Assembly (NCBI GenBank): GCA_002314675.1
Contig: DCGZ01000141.1
Location: 1-15,423 of the forward strand
Length of the DNA stretch: 15,423 bases
Direction: 5' to 3'
From: Fibrobacter sp. UBA1765
Lineage (GTDB): Bacteria > Fibrobacterota > Fibrobacteria > Fibrobacterales > Fibrobacteraceae
Notes under the pieces: generated by a model
What the model was told of the DNA's origin: nothing
What the model saw: only the letters and a program-made list of their open reading frames with translations
The model's database searches: none
Shown here: one piece after another, positions 5,288-13,900 of the stretch
Layout: every line of letters starts with the position of its first letter
How positions within the stretch are numbered: position 1 is the stretch's first letter
Program-made: the position numbers and the translations under genes

Positions 5288-6574
5288 ATGAACAAAAAAT
5301 GTCTTTTTCTTTGGATCTTTTTCTTTTGGCTTGGTATTGGCGTAATGGTCCTTGTACCAGAACAGTCCCTAACGTTTATATATAAGCTTGTGTGCCTTGG
5401 CGTGTGGAATACCATCATTTCAATACTCGCCTGCAAGGTTTCCGAAAAAAAGCCGGAAGAAGAGGAAATCGACTTTCCTCCAATGCCCGAAGAAAAACCC
5501 GCGACAATCGACGAGGTCAACGATTTTATCGCAGCCAACAAGGAACCGGAGGTTCCAGAAATTCCAAAGGAAACGGTCCATACCCTGCCAGAAAAATCAT
5601 GGGAGGTATTTACCAAGGCTACGCTTCGCAACAGGCCCTTTTCTGAGGTTGTGCCGCTTCTCAAGGAACTTCTCCAGGAAATGTTCGAAGGCTCTTCCGG
5701 CGTACTCTACATGTATAACGGGAACCAGTCCGAAATGGCCGTAATCTTTTCTTATGGCGAGATCATCCTTGGCAAAGAAATCATTTCGCCGTCTGAATGC
5801 GCAAGCTTTAACCGTGGCGAAATCGAAGTCACAGATTTTAACGACGTAAGCCTTTCCGGTGGCTGCACGCATCTAGACCACCAAAAGCAGGGAGCCGCAC
5901 TTTGCGTGCCTATTGAAGGGCTCGAAGAGCACTTTGGCGTCCTTACCATTTATTCGCCGGAACTGAATGAAGAAAAGCGCAACCTGTGGAAAACCCAGCT
6001 CAAGATTATCGCAACGATTTTCGGTCTCTACATTGCCGACGTAAACTTGAAAGTCCGTTTTGACGAGCATAATATCAGGGACACTCTTACCGGGCTTTTC
6101 AACCGCCGCTACATGGAAGAATCGCTGCAGCGTGAAATATCTGCGGCAAAGCGTCATCGCAACCCGATTGGCCTGGTTTCGATCTACCCAGACAATATTG
6201 CAGAAATCAGGGCCCAGCTTGGCAAAAAAATGGCAGACCAGCTTTTGTGGGAAATAGGCCAGCGCCTGCCCAAATACATTCGCACAGAAGATATCCCGTG
6301 CCGCTTCGAAGAAGACTCTTTTGTCATTTTGCTCCCGGGTGCAGATTTTACAATTACCCAGGAGCGAGCAGAACGCATCCGTCGCGAAATCGAGGGACTC
6401 GAAATTGCCTATGGCGATGTCGTACTGAAATCCACATTAAGCCTTGGTGTTTCTGTATTGCCGCAATTTGCACGAGACAAGGAAGAACTGATAAGCTCAA
6501 GCCTGCTCGCCTTGCAGACTGCCATGCAAAATGGCGCAAACAGGGTCGTAACAATCGCAGACGTAAGACATTAA
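5288..6574 (+). CDS. Membrane GAF-GGDEF protein with degenerate active site but intact I-site motif
   Basis: 428 residues. Two membrane helices (about 4-22 and 28-49) are followed by a Glu/Pro-rich linker (52-100), a GAF-like sensory domain (about 108-250, with AALCVPIEG and FGVLTIYSPE) and a GGDEF-fold domain (260-424). The fold is clear from DTLTGLFNRRYMEE (265-278), SFVILLPGADF (344-354) and TLSLGVSV (383-390). The catalytic signature is lost: the GGDEF motif reads EEDSF (341-345), the metal-binding Asp of the first strand aligns with Tyr300, and the usual Asn-Asp aligns with Arg-Ala. The RxxD motif of the inhibitory site, RTED (332-335), sits exactly five residues before, followed by IPCRF as in true cyclases. 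It is therefore probably not a diguanylate cyclase but may bind c-di-GMP. No good Shine-Dalgarno sequence precedes the ATG and no clear promoter is seen in the 46 nt after the yqeY terminator. It is first of a five-gene run, 12 nt before rsmA. Confidence 0.88.
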   Translation: MNKKCLFLWIFFFWLGIGVMVLVPEQSLTFIYKLVCLGVWNTIISILACKVSEKKPEEEEIDFPPMPEEKPATIDEVNDFIAANKEPEVPEIPKETVHTLPEKSWEVFTKATLRNRPFSEVVPLLKELLQEMFEGSSGVLYMYNGNQSEMAVIFSYGEIILGKEIISPSECASFNRGEIEVTDFNDVSLSGGCTHLDHQKQGAALCVPIEGLEEHFGVLTIYSPELNEEKRNLWKTQLKIIATIFGLYIADVNLKVRFDEHNIRDTLTGLFNRRYMEESLQREISAAKRHRNPIGLVSIYPDNIAEIRAQLGKKMADQLLWEIGQRLPKYIRTEDIPCRFEEDSFVILLPGADFTITQERAERIRREIEGLEIAYGDVVLKSTLSLGVSVLPQFARDKEELISSSLLALQTAMQNGANRVVTIADVRH

Positions 6575-6586
6575 GATTGGTTTAGA

Positions 6587-7369
6587 ATGGATAGAGCACG
6601 CCGCCGAAAATTCGGGCAGAACTTTTTAGACGTTCCTACAGCAATGCTTATCGCAGGCGACTTGCCTGCTGCAGACGGAGACGCGGTCCTTGAAATTGGC
6701 CCTGGGCATGGTGCACTCACGGAACACCTGCTAGACCGAAACATTGAACTGACCGCTGTCGAAATCGACGAGCAGTGCGTTGAATTTTTGCAGAACAAGT
6801 TCAAGGGCAAAAGCAACTTCAACATCGTAAATCTCGACTTTTTGCAATTTGACTTGCAGGCGTTCTTGAACGCCCACGACAAGCCGTGGGTTACGGGTAA
6901 CCTGCCATACAATGTTTCTACGGCAATCATTGCAGAGCTCATGCCAAGGCTACACATGACCAAGGGCTTTATGGGCATGGTCCAACTAGAAGTTGCAGAA
7001 CGCATTTGTGCAGAGCCATGTTCTAGTAATTATGGCAGCTTATCGGTTCTTGTATCCGCTTATGCAAATACACAGATACTAAGGGAAATCGGGCCGGAAC
7101 ATTTTACTCCAAAGCCAAACGTCGATAGCGCAACAATGCTACTCACCCCGCGTGAAAACCCATTGCTGGCTCCGGCAGATTTCTTTGACTTCGTTCGTTC
7201 CGCCTTTACCCAAAAGCGCAAGACACTTGCCAATTCCTTTGGCGCAGGTTACAATAAAAAGCAAGTTCAAGCAGCAATAGAAGCTCTTGACTGGCCAACG
7301 ACAATCCGAGCAGAAGAACTTTCTCCAGAAAAATTTTTGGAGCTGTACAACGTGATGAAGCCCGAATAA
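6587..7369 (+). CDS. rsmA: 16S rRNA (adenine(1518)-N6/adenine(1519)-N6)-dimethyltransferase
   Basis: RsmA/KsgA dimethylates two adjacent adenines in the 3' terminal helix of 16S rRNA late in 30S assembly, using S-adenosylmethionine. The 260-residue protein has the ordered family motifs: RRKFGQNFL (6-14), the SAM loop LEIGPGHGALT (35-45), acidic motif II AVEID (57-61), the catalytic motif IV GNLPYNVS (104-111), MVQLEVAERI (131-140), and FTPKPNVDSA (173-182). The length is typical. The start 12 nt after the GGDEF stop gives the expected short basic N terminus; the Shine-Dalgarno sequence is weak, so translational coupling is plausible. Loss of this enzyme confers kasugamycin resistance in other bacteria. 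Confidence 0.96.
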   Translation: MDRARRRKFGQNFLDVPTAMLIAGDLPAADGDAVLEIGPGHGALTEHLLDRNIELTAVEIDEQCVEFLQNKFKGKSNFNIVNLDFLQFDLQAFLNAHDKPWVTGNLPYNVSTAIIAELMPRLHMTKGFMGMVQLEVAERICAEPCSSNYGSLSVLVSAYANTQILREIGPEHFTPKPNVDSATMLLTPRENPLLAPADFFDFVRSAFTQKRKTLANSFGAGYNKKQVQAAIEALDWPTTIRAEELSPEKFLELYNVMKPE

Positions 7370-7380
7370 AGGGAGGCTTT

Positions 7381-7530
7381 ATGAAAAATGAAGAAGTAAT
7401 TAAAGTCCTTGAAGAAATCCGAATCTATATTCCCGCAGAACAGCTTAACGCTGTCAATTACGCAATCCAAGTTTTTCAAAAACTTGAAAAAAAGAATATC
7501 AACGACATTCTTGAATACTTAGATAGGTAA
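7381..7530 (+). CDS. Small hypothetical protein, 49 residues
   Basis: ATG at 7381, TAA at 7528-7530, preceded by a strong GGGAGG (7371-7376) 4 nt before the ATG. It begins 11 nt after the rsmA stop and ends 4 nt before the nhaC start, so it fills the gap exactly. The product starts MKNEEVIKVLEEIRIYIPAE, is rich in Glu, Lys, Ile and Asn, and looks helical with two amphipathic stretches (about 2-14 and 23-46) joined around IPAEQ. There is no membrane segment, no Cys, and no motif I recognise. The tight fit and the best ribosome binding site of the cluster argue that it is real. Function unknown; it may be co-translated with the antiporter downstream. Confidence 0.7.
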   Translation: MKNEEVIKVLEEIRIYIPAEQLNAVNYAIQVFQKLEKKNINDILEYLDR

Positions 7531-7534
7531 CCCA

Positions 7535-9037
7535 ATGGAAAACTGGATATTTCAGGCAGGAACATTCTGGGCTCTTGTCCCGCCAATCGTTGCAATTCTA
7601 CTTGCTCTAATAACCAAGGAAGTTTATTCATCCCTTTTCGTCGGGGTTGCAATCGGCGCATTCTTTATTTGCAAAGGTGACTTTCCTGCATTACTAGACG
7701 CTGTATTCAAGGACGGCATGATCAAGCAGCTGTCAGATTCCTGGAATATCGGTATTATACTGTTCCTTGTAATCTTAGGCACGATGGTTGCGTTAATGAC
7801 AAAGGCCGGAGGTTCTGCGGCATTTGGTAACTGGGCATTAAAACGCATCAAGACAAGCGTAGGCGCCCAGCTTGCAACGATTTTCCTTGGCATCCTGATT
7901 TTTATTGACGATTACTTTAACTGCCTTACCGTAGGCAGCGTTATGCGACCGATTACAGACAAGTTCGGAATACCTCGTGAAAAACTTGCATACCTAATCG
8001 ATTCTACAGCAGCTCCGATTTGCATTATCGCTCCAATTAGTTCCTGGGCAGCTGCCGTTTCGGGATTTGTAGAAGGTGAAGACGGCCTTGGTCTTTTTGT
8101 AAAGGCAATTCCATACAACTTCTATGCACTTCTCACAATCGCCGCGCTTTTTGGAATCATTTTACTAAAAGTCGATTTTGGGCCTATGAAGCAATGCACA
8201 GCAATGAAGGATCTTGAAGAAGAAGTCAGAACAAACGGTACAAAGCCTAAAGGAACCGTATTTGACCTTGTATTCCCTATTTGTGCTTTAATCGTTCTAA
8301 GCACAGTCGGAATGATTTATACCGGAGGTTTTTTCTCATCGGGAGAAGCACACAAGGGCTTTGTAGACGCATTCGCTGCATGCGATGCTTCTGTCGGACT
8401 AGTCCTTGGTTCCTTTGCAGCGCTTATCCTAACATTCATTGTAATGATTTCTAGACGAGTCTTGAAATTCGGAGAATGCATGTCTTGCCTTCCGGACGGT
8501 TTCAAAGCGATGGTTCCGGCAATTTTGATTCTTTCTCTTGCATGGACTCTTAAGGGAGTTACAGACACTCTCGGCGCAAAGGAATTCGTTGCAGGTGTGG
8601 TACAGGGCGGAGCAGCGTCTCTCATGAGCATGATGCCTGCAATCATCTTTGTCATAGCAGCCCTCCTTGCCTGCGCAACTGGAACTTCATGGGGAACCTT
8701 CGGAATTCTCATTCCTATTGCAGTAAGCGTATTCCAGGGCAGCGATAACACTCTAATGGTTATTTCCATTTCAGCATGCATGGCTGGCGCTGTTTGCGGA
8801 GACCATCTTTCACCTATTTCCGACACAACAATCATGGCGAGCGCCGGAGCAAAATGCAATCACATAAAGCACGTGCGAACACAGTTGCCTTATGCAGTTT
8901 CCGTAGCAGTAATTTCATTTATCAGCTACATTGTTGCTGGGTTCACCAAGAGCGCTATAGCATCATTGTTTTTTGGACTCGTTGTCTTATTAGCAGCATT
9001 AATGTTGCTAAAGAAAAAACAGGCAAAAGCAAATTAA
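7535..9037 (+). CDS. NhaC-family Na+/H+ antiporter
   Basis: The 500-residue, strongly hydrophobic protein of about a dozen membrane segments matches the NhaC family. Key features are LIFIDDYFNCLTVGSVMRPITDK (about 121-143, with paired Asp125/Asp126), LAYLIDSTAAPICIIAPISSWAA (151-173), a GTSWGTFGILIPIAV segment, and near the C terminus CGDHLSPISDTTIMASAGAKC followed by HVRTQLPYA. These are conserved in NhaC-type exchangers, some of which couple Na+/H+ exchange with malate and lactate. Substrate specificity cannot be told from sequence. It starts 4 nt after the 49-codon small gene; the only Shine-Dalgarno-like element is AGG inside that gene's end, suggesting coupled translation. NhaA, encoded on the other strand of this window, is an unrelated family with overlapping function. 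Confidence 0.92.
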   Translation: MENWIFQAGTFWALVPPIVAILLALITKEVYSSLFVGVAIGAFFICKGDFPALLDAVFKDGMIKQLSDSWNIGIILFLVILGTMVALMTKAGGSAAFGNWALKRIKTSVGAQLATIFLGILIFIDDYFNCLTVGSVMRPITDKFGIPREKLAYLIDSTAAPICIIAPISSWAAAVSGFVEGEDGLGLFVKAIPYNFYALLTIAALFGIILLKVDFGPMKQCTAMKDLEEEVRTNGTKPKGTVFDLVFPICALIVLSTVGMIYTGGFFSSGEAHKGFVDAFAACDASVGLVLGSFAALILTFIVMISRRVLKFGECMSCLPDGFKAMVPAILILSLAWTLKGVTDTLGAKEFVAGVVQGGAASLMSMMPAIIFVIAALLACATGTSWGTFGILIPIAVSVFQGSDNTLMVISISACMAGAVCGDHLSPISDTTIMASAGAKCNHIKHVRTQLPYAVSVAVISFISYIVAGFTKSAIASLFFGLVVLLAALMLLKKKQAKAN

Positions 9038-9058
9038 ATCCGTTTAACATAGTCTGCT

Positions 9059-9082
9059 AACAGCCGACAACAACTGCCGACA
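9059..9082 (+). repeat. Short direct repeat in the leader of the ABC-F gene
   Basis: AACAGCCGACA (9059-9069) and AACTGCCGACA (9072-9082) differ at one base and have a 13-bp period. They fill most of the 50-nt space between nhaC and the ABC-F start, and no Shine-Dalgarno sequence is seen there. The significance is unknown. Confidence 0.4.
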
Positions 9083-9087
9083 GAAAT

Positions 9088-10914
9088 ATGATTCAAGTAC
9101 AGAACATCAGGAAAGACTTTGGTTTACAGAACCTTTTCGATGATGCAAGTTTCCTGGTAGGTCCAAGGGAACGCGTGGGCATCGTAGGTCGCAACGGGTC
9201 TGGAAAGTCAACTCTTTTCAAGATCATTCTTGGTGAAGAATATCTGGATGGCGGTTCTATACAGATTCCAAAGAATTACACCTTTGGGCATTTGTCGCAG
9301 CACTTGCACTTTAGCAAGCCTACAGTGTTTGAAGAAGCTTGCAGCATCCTTAAACCAAATGAAGACGGCTGGCTGGACACGCATTCTGTAGAGGCGATTC
9401 TCTTTGGTCTAGGCTTTGATCAAGAAAGCATGTCGAAATCTCCAGAGCTTCTTTCTGGCGGTTTCCAGATTCGCTTGAACCTAGCAAAGGTCCTTGCATC
9501 AGAACCAAACATGCTATTGCTCGACGAACCGACAAACTACCTTGACATTGTCTCTACTCGTTGGCTTGCTCGTTTTTTACGTTCCTGGAAAGGCGAAATA
9601 TTGCTCATTACCCATGACCGAAAATTCATGGACAGCGTTTGCACGCACACGGTTGCATTGTACCACCACAAGTTCCGCAAGGTTCAAGGCTCTGTAGAAA
9701 AGGTTCTTGAAACTATCGCCGAAGAAGAAGAACTCGCAATGCGCACCGCAGAAAACGATGCAAAAAAACGCGAGCAGCTAGAACGAGTCATCGAACGATT
9801 CCGCTACAAGGCTGCAAAGGCGGCAATGGCGCAATCAAAGATCAAGGCCCTGGAACGCATGGGTGAAGCTCAGACATTCACAACGGAACAGACGCTTGAC
9901 TTCGCCTTTGCGGAATCCCCATTCCCTGGCAAAAGACTTTTCCAGATTCGTGATTTAAGCTTTAATTATCCTAATGGACCAAAGCTCATAAATGACCTGA
10001 CAGCAGAAGTTTTCAAGGGCGACCGTGTAGCAGTCATCGGTCCAAACGGACGCGGCAAGACAACTCTTTTGAACCTGATTGCAAACGAGCTCAAACAGAC
10101 CGAAGGCGAAATCCAGTTCAATCCGAACGTTCAAATAAATTACTTTGGCCAAACGAACATCAACAGGCTTAACCTGGACAATACCGTAGAAGAAGAAATC
10201 CAGAGCGCATGCAAGGATTCCTTAAGAGGGCGCGCACGCACGCTTGCCGGTGTAATGATGTTCAGCGGCGATGCCGCCATGAAAAAGATCCGTGTGCTTT
10301 CTGGCGGTGAACGCAGCCGCGTTCTGCTTGCAAAGATTCTTGCAACAGAATGCAACCTGCTTTTGCTCGACGAACCGACAAACCACCTAGACATGGAATC
10401 CATCGAAAGCCTGCTCGAGGCCTTGGAAAACTACGGCGGCACGGCAATAGTCGTGAGCCATGATGAAGAGCTTTTGCACGCTTTTGCAAAACGCCTGATC
10501 GTGTTCGATGGAGGCCGCTGCTTCGTATTCAACGGAACCTACCAGGAATTCCTTGATACAGTCGGCTGGGAAGAAGAACGCGAAGTCACAAGCATCGCCA
10601 TTGAAAAGAAGGTGGAAGAAAAGCCAAAAGAAGACCGCAAGGCTCGTGCAGAATACATCGCTACGCGCTCAAAGCTCATCAAGCCCGTTGAACAGAAAAT
10701 CCAGAAGCTCGAAGCAGAAATCCAAAAGTACGAAGATAAAAGTGCAGCCCTGGAAGCGGAACTTGTAGAAGCATCAAGTGGAACAGACGGTGCTAAGATT
10801 GCAAAAATTGCTCAAGACCTTGATACCTCCAAGGCAAAAACAGAAGAACTGTTTGCCGAGTGGGAGACTGCAAGTGCAGAACTTGAAGAATTAAAAGAAA
10901 AATATCCCCTATAA
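9088..10914 (+). CDS. ABC-F family ATP-binding cassette protein (ribosome-associated type)
   Basis: The 608-residue soluble protein has two ABC ATPase domains and no membrane segment, the ABC-F layout. Domain 1 has Walker A GRNGSGKST (34-42), signature LSGGF (122-126), Walker B MLLLDEP (142-148) with TNYLD, and switch His in ITHD (174-177). The charged helical linker (about 200-275) corresponds to the P-site tRNA interaction motif. Domain 2 has Walker A GPNGRGKTT (318-326), LSGGE (404-408), LLLLDEP (424-430) with TNHLD, and VSHD (456-459). The C terminus (about 524-605) is a predicted coiled coil as in Uup-type proteins. ABC-F proteins bind the ribosomal E site and resolve stalled or poorly positioned complexes; some protect against antibiotics. 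The linker looks ordinary, so a housekeeping role is more likely than resistance. Last gene of the plus-strand run, followed at once by a terminator. Confidence 0.93.
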   Translation: MIQVQNIRKDFGLQNLFDDASFLVGPRERVGIVGRNGSGKSTLFKIILGEEYLDGGSIQIPKNYTFGHLSQHLHFSKPTVFEEACSILKPNEDGWLDTHSVEAILFGLGFDQESMSKSPELLSGGFQIRLNLAKVLASEPNMLLLDEPTNYLDIVSTRWLARFLRSWKGEILLITHDRKFMDSVCTHTVALYHHKFRKVQGSVEKVLETIAEEEELAMRTAENDAKKREQLERVIERFRYKAAKAAMAQSKIKALERMGEAQTFTTEQTLDFAFAESPFPGKRLFQIRDLSFNYPNGPKLINDLTAEVFKGDRVAVIGPNGRGKTTLLNLIANELKQTEGEIQFNPNVQINYFGQTNINRLNLDNTVEEEIQSACKDSLRGRARTLAGVMMFSGDAAMKKIRVLSGGERSRVLLAKILATECNLLLLDEPTNHLDMESIESLLEALENYGGTAIVVSHDEELLHAFAKRLIVFDGGRCFVFNGTYQEFLDTVGWEEEREVTSIAIEKKVEEKPKEDRKARAEYIATRSKLIKPVEQKIQKLEAEIQKYEDKSAALEAELVEASSGTDGAKIAKIAQDLDTSKAKTEELFAEWETASAELEELKEKYPL

Positions 10915-10944
10915 GAAATGGTCGCATAAGCGACCATTTCTTTT
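10913..10944 (+). terminator. Shared terminator between the ABC-F and fibro-slime genes
   Basis: A perfect 13-bp stem (10913-10925 with 10930-10942; AAGAAATGGTCGC, ATAA loop). It begins inside the ABC-F stop codon and is followed by TTATTT on the plus strand. The fibro-slime stop (10945-10943) abuts its other side, so it probably serves both convergent genes. The minus-strand U tract is poor. Confidence 0.8.
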
Positions 10945-13900
10945 ATTTAGTTCTTCTAATACCGATAGTCATCGTAGCGTTTTTAGAAAGCTCCGTCCTT
11001 TTCTTTTTTCTAACTCGTATATCATACTTGTAAATATACGCGCCTGTACCAACTAACCGCTTGGATTTTGAAAGGCCGTTCCACGCAAGATAGAGATAAC
11101 CGGTCGATACACGGCAATCGCCACCAAACAGTTCGTCTGCACAAGAAACTTTACCGCTGCCATCGTTGATATAGGTTCCAAGATTCGTAAACACATAGTT
11201 TTCCCATTCAATTTCCACATCTTTGGGAGAAAGTCCTGTAGTATCGCCAAGCAACAGCTCACTCATGTCGTAACGGATAAGCATTCCCGGCATACCGATT
11301 TCTTCTTGAATATCCTGCAGGGACTTCTTGGTAGATACAGCAAAAACCTTCATCCCATCGGAATCGTATTTTTCCAAATTTTCAGGTCCGACATTAACAA
11401 TCTTGACTGCGTCAAGTCGCAACGCCTGCTTACCTTCGATACGGACCCATGGGTTGTTTTCATGAACTTCGTTACCGTTCAAGTCAGTACCGACATTCGG
11501 AACAAGCTTTACGCTATCGCCCACTGCCGGGACGGCATCTTCTTCGGACGACTTGCCAAAATACCATTCCAACACAGAAGCGTTAGAAAGAGCTACCCGT
11601 TTTTGAACATTTAAATTCTTGCTAACTTCCCTGCCATCAAAGTAAATCTTGAAATCAAGCAAATCCGGATTGATCTTTGTAGCAGAATCGAGCGATTCGC
11701 TTAAGTAAATATCCAATACGCTAAGTTGATCGTTACGAGGGTCCACAATCGCCTTCAAGATCACAGGAGGCACAAAATCCTTAATAGGCTGGTTACCCAT
11801 GGTCATGGCAATCGTATCTACCACGCCGGTAGAATCATCCTTCTTAAAGAATCTCCAATGGGAACTCAACGAACCTGCGTAAACAGAGCCGTTTGTATTT
11901 CCGGTAAAGACTGTCTTGTACAAAGAATCCGCAGTAAACACGAGCGATTTGTCATCAGCCTTTGCTGCAAGTATCGTTGCGTTAGACCGAATGGTTTTGC
12001 TGGAATCAATGCCAAAGACCCAGGTAAGCGAATCTAGAATATAACGTTCATCATCCTTGATCAAATCCTGGTACTTAATAAACAGGCTGTCGCCAATGCC
12101 ATCGCCGTCATTGTCATGCATTTCCGCAAAGTCAAGTGGAGGAACAGGAGCCTTTGCAAGAGTGATATTAGTCCATTCGATTTCATTTGCAATCTTTTCA
12201 TCAGCACCCATGACCTTGAACGAAACAAAATTCGGCTTTTCGACAGGCTCCTTGCCAAGTACGTAGAACATGGCCATGCCCATGGACTTTCCGTCAATTT
12301 CAGTCTTTACAAGGCTAATCTTATTTATAGGCTTCATAGAGGCATCATAAAATTCTAGAACAGAGTCCGATGCACTCAACAGCAAGTCCCCAAGGCACAT
12401 GTCAGAATAGCAATCATTACCCCTATAAAGAACCTTCACGTATACAGGGTAATAAACACCGGCGTATTCACCAAGCACCGTAGAATCAGGGTTGATCTTA
12501 CGGCCAAGAGAATCTGCAAAAACGATTGTCGGCTGAGGGACCGTAATCACGAACGGATAGCTGTCGCATTCAGAACCGTCTTCCTTGCAGAACTTAAGAG
12601 TGTAGTTACCGGCAGGGAGTCCGTCGCCACTTTCATGCGCAGCCGAAATTCCAGCCGTATCAAGAGAGAAGGAACTGCCGCCTTCACCAATTGTGATGCC
12701 ACCATAATAAGACTTGCCACCCTCCAATGTTTCTGTCGTTCCGTCAGCAAACACCAAAACAAATTTTGACGTAGCAGGCATCACCTTGGCCTGGGCAACG
12801 CTACCTTCATCGCAGCTTTGATTCTTATCGACCATACGCTGCAACAGTTCAACGGTACTTACGCCATTTTCGTCGACATGCTCTTCCCAGTAATATGTCT
12901 TCTCAGTCTGCAAGTTGATAGACGTGCGCATCTTGAAGTTCGAACCCGTCGCGTTACGCTCCGAGAAGAATATGTAGAAGGAATACGTCTTTCCTTCAAT
13001 CAACTTCTGGGTTGAATCAGCAAGCCCGATCGTATCCAGGTAAACGCCACCTTCCACAGGGCTGTGGCAGCCTCCAATGTCAACAACCAGGCGATCATTG
13101 ATAAACACCCATACGTCATCGTCTCCGCGGAATTCAAAGTACTGTCCTTTAACATACTGGAACTGGGCAGCGACCTTCATGGCAAAGCTAAAGTTATGGC
13201 AATGCCCCTCAATGCATGTAGAATCATATTTAGGATTCCATACAGTCTTTGCATCATCCAAATATTTAAAATCATCCAATGGGAAGAATCCACCATTAGG
13301 ACTGTCTTCTGAAATATCGACAAGCCAGAAACCTTCTTCATCTAGCGTCATCGGAATCTGGTAGCATGTAGCCGCTATATAGTCGCCACTGCCAGTCTTC
13401 ACTGTATCTGGAATAAACCAACGTTCAATTTCCTTAGCTGCAGAGCACTTGTGCCAAGGATAAAAAGCAGAATCCACTCGAGTCGGAATCTTATAGAACA
13501 AGGTATCGTAACCGCTAGGCTTGTCCTTGTTCACGCTCAAAATCGTATCTGTATAAAGGTAGTCGTTAACCATGCCAAGAACATGGCCATCGCATTTCTG
13601 GTTCGTCATTTCAATGCCGTTGGAATCGAGGTATGTTACTTCAGTATATGGATTACCGGCCCAAATTCCACCAAAATCTACGTCAATGCTAAAATCGCTC
13701 TGCTGAGACGATGTAGCACCCGGCAAAAGCACACCCTCGCCGGCCCAGTCAACAATGCGCACGTTAAGCGTAAGTTGCGGACACTCGCCAAAGCTGTTCG
13801 GGAACTTTTCAAAAAGCTTCAGGGGGCTTGTAAGGGTCGGAGACGGCATAATGTAGACAGTGTCATTCTTAAGCATGGATTCCGTGAATTCAAAAGGAAC

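Noticed and set aside
5288..6574. Calling the GGDEF protein an active diguanylate cyclase
   Set aside because: The signature motif is EEDSF and the metal-binding Asp is replaced, so catalysis is not supported.
8317..8859. A 180-codon minus-strand open frame inside the NhaC-family gene
   Set aside because: Opposite strand of a conserved membrane protein; composition rich in Arg, Pro and Met with no membrane pattern or motif.
9088..10914. Antibiotic-resistance ABC-F assignment
   Set aside because: The linker between the ATPase domains shows no obvious long extension of the kind seen in resistance ABC-F proteins, and the C-terminal coiled coil fits housekeeping Uup-like members better.
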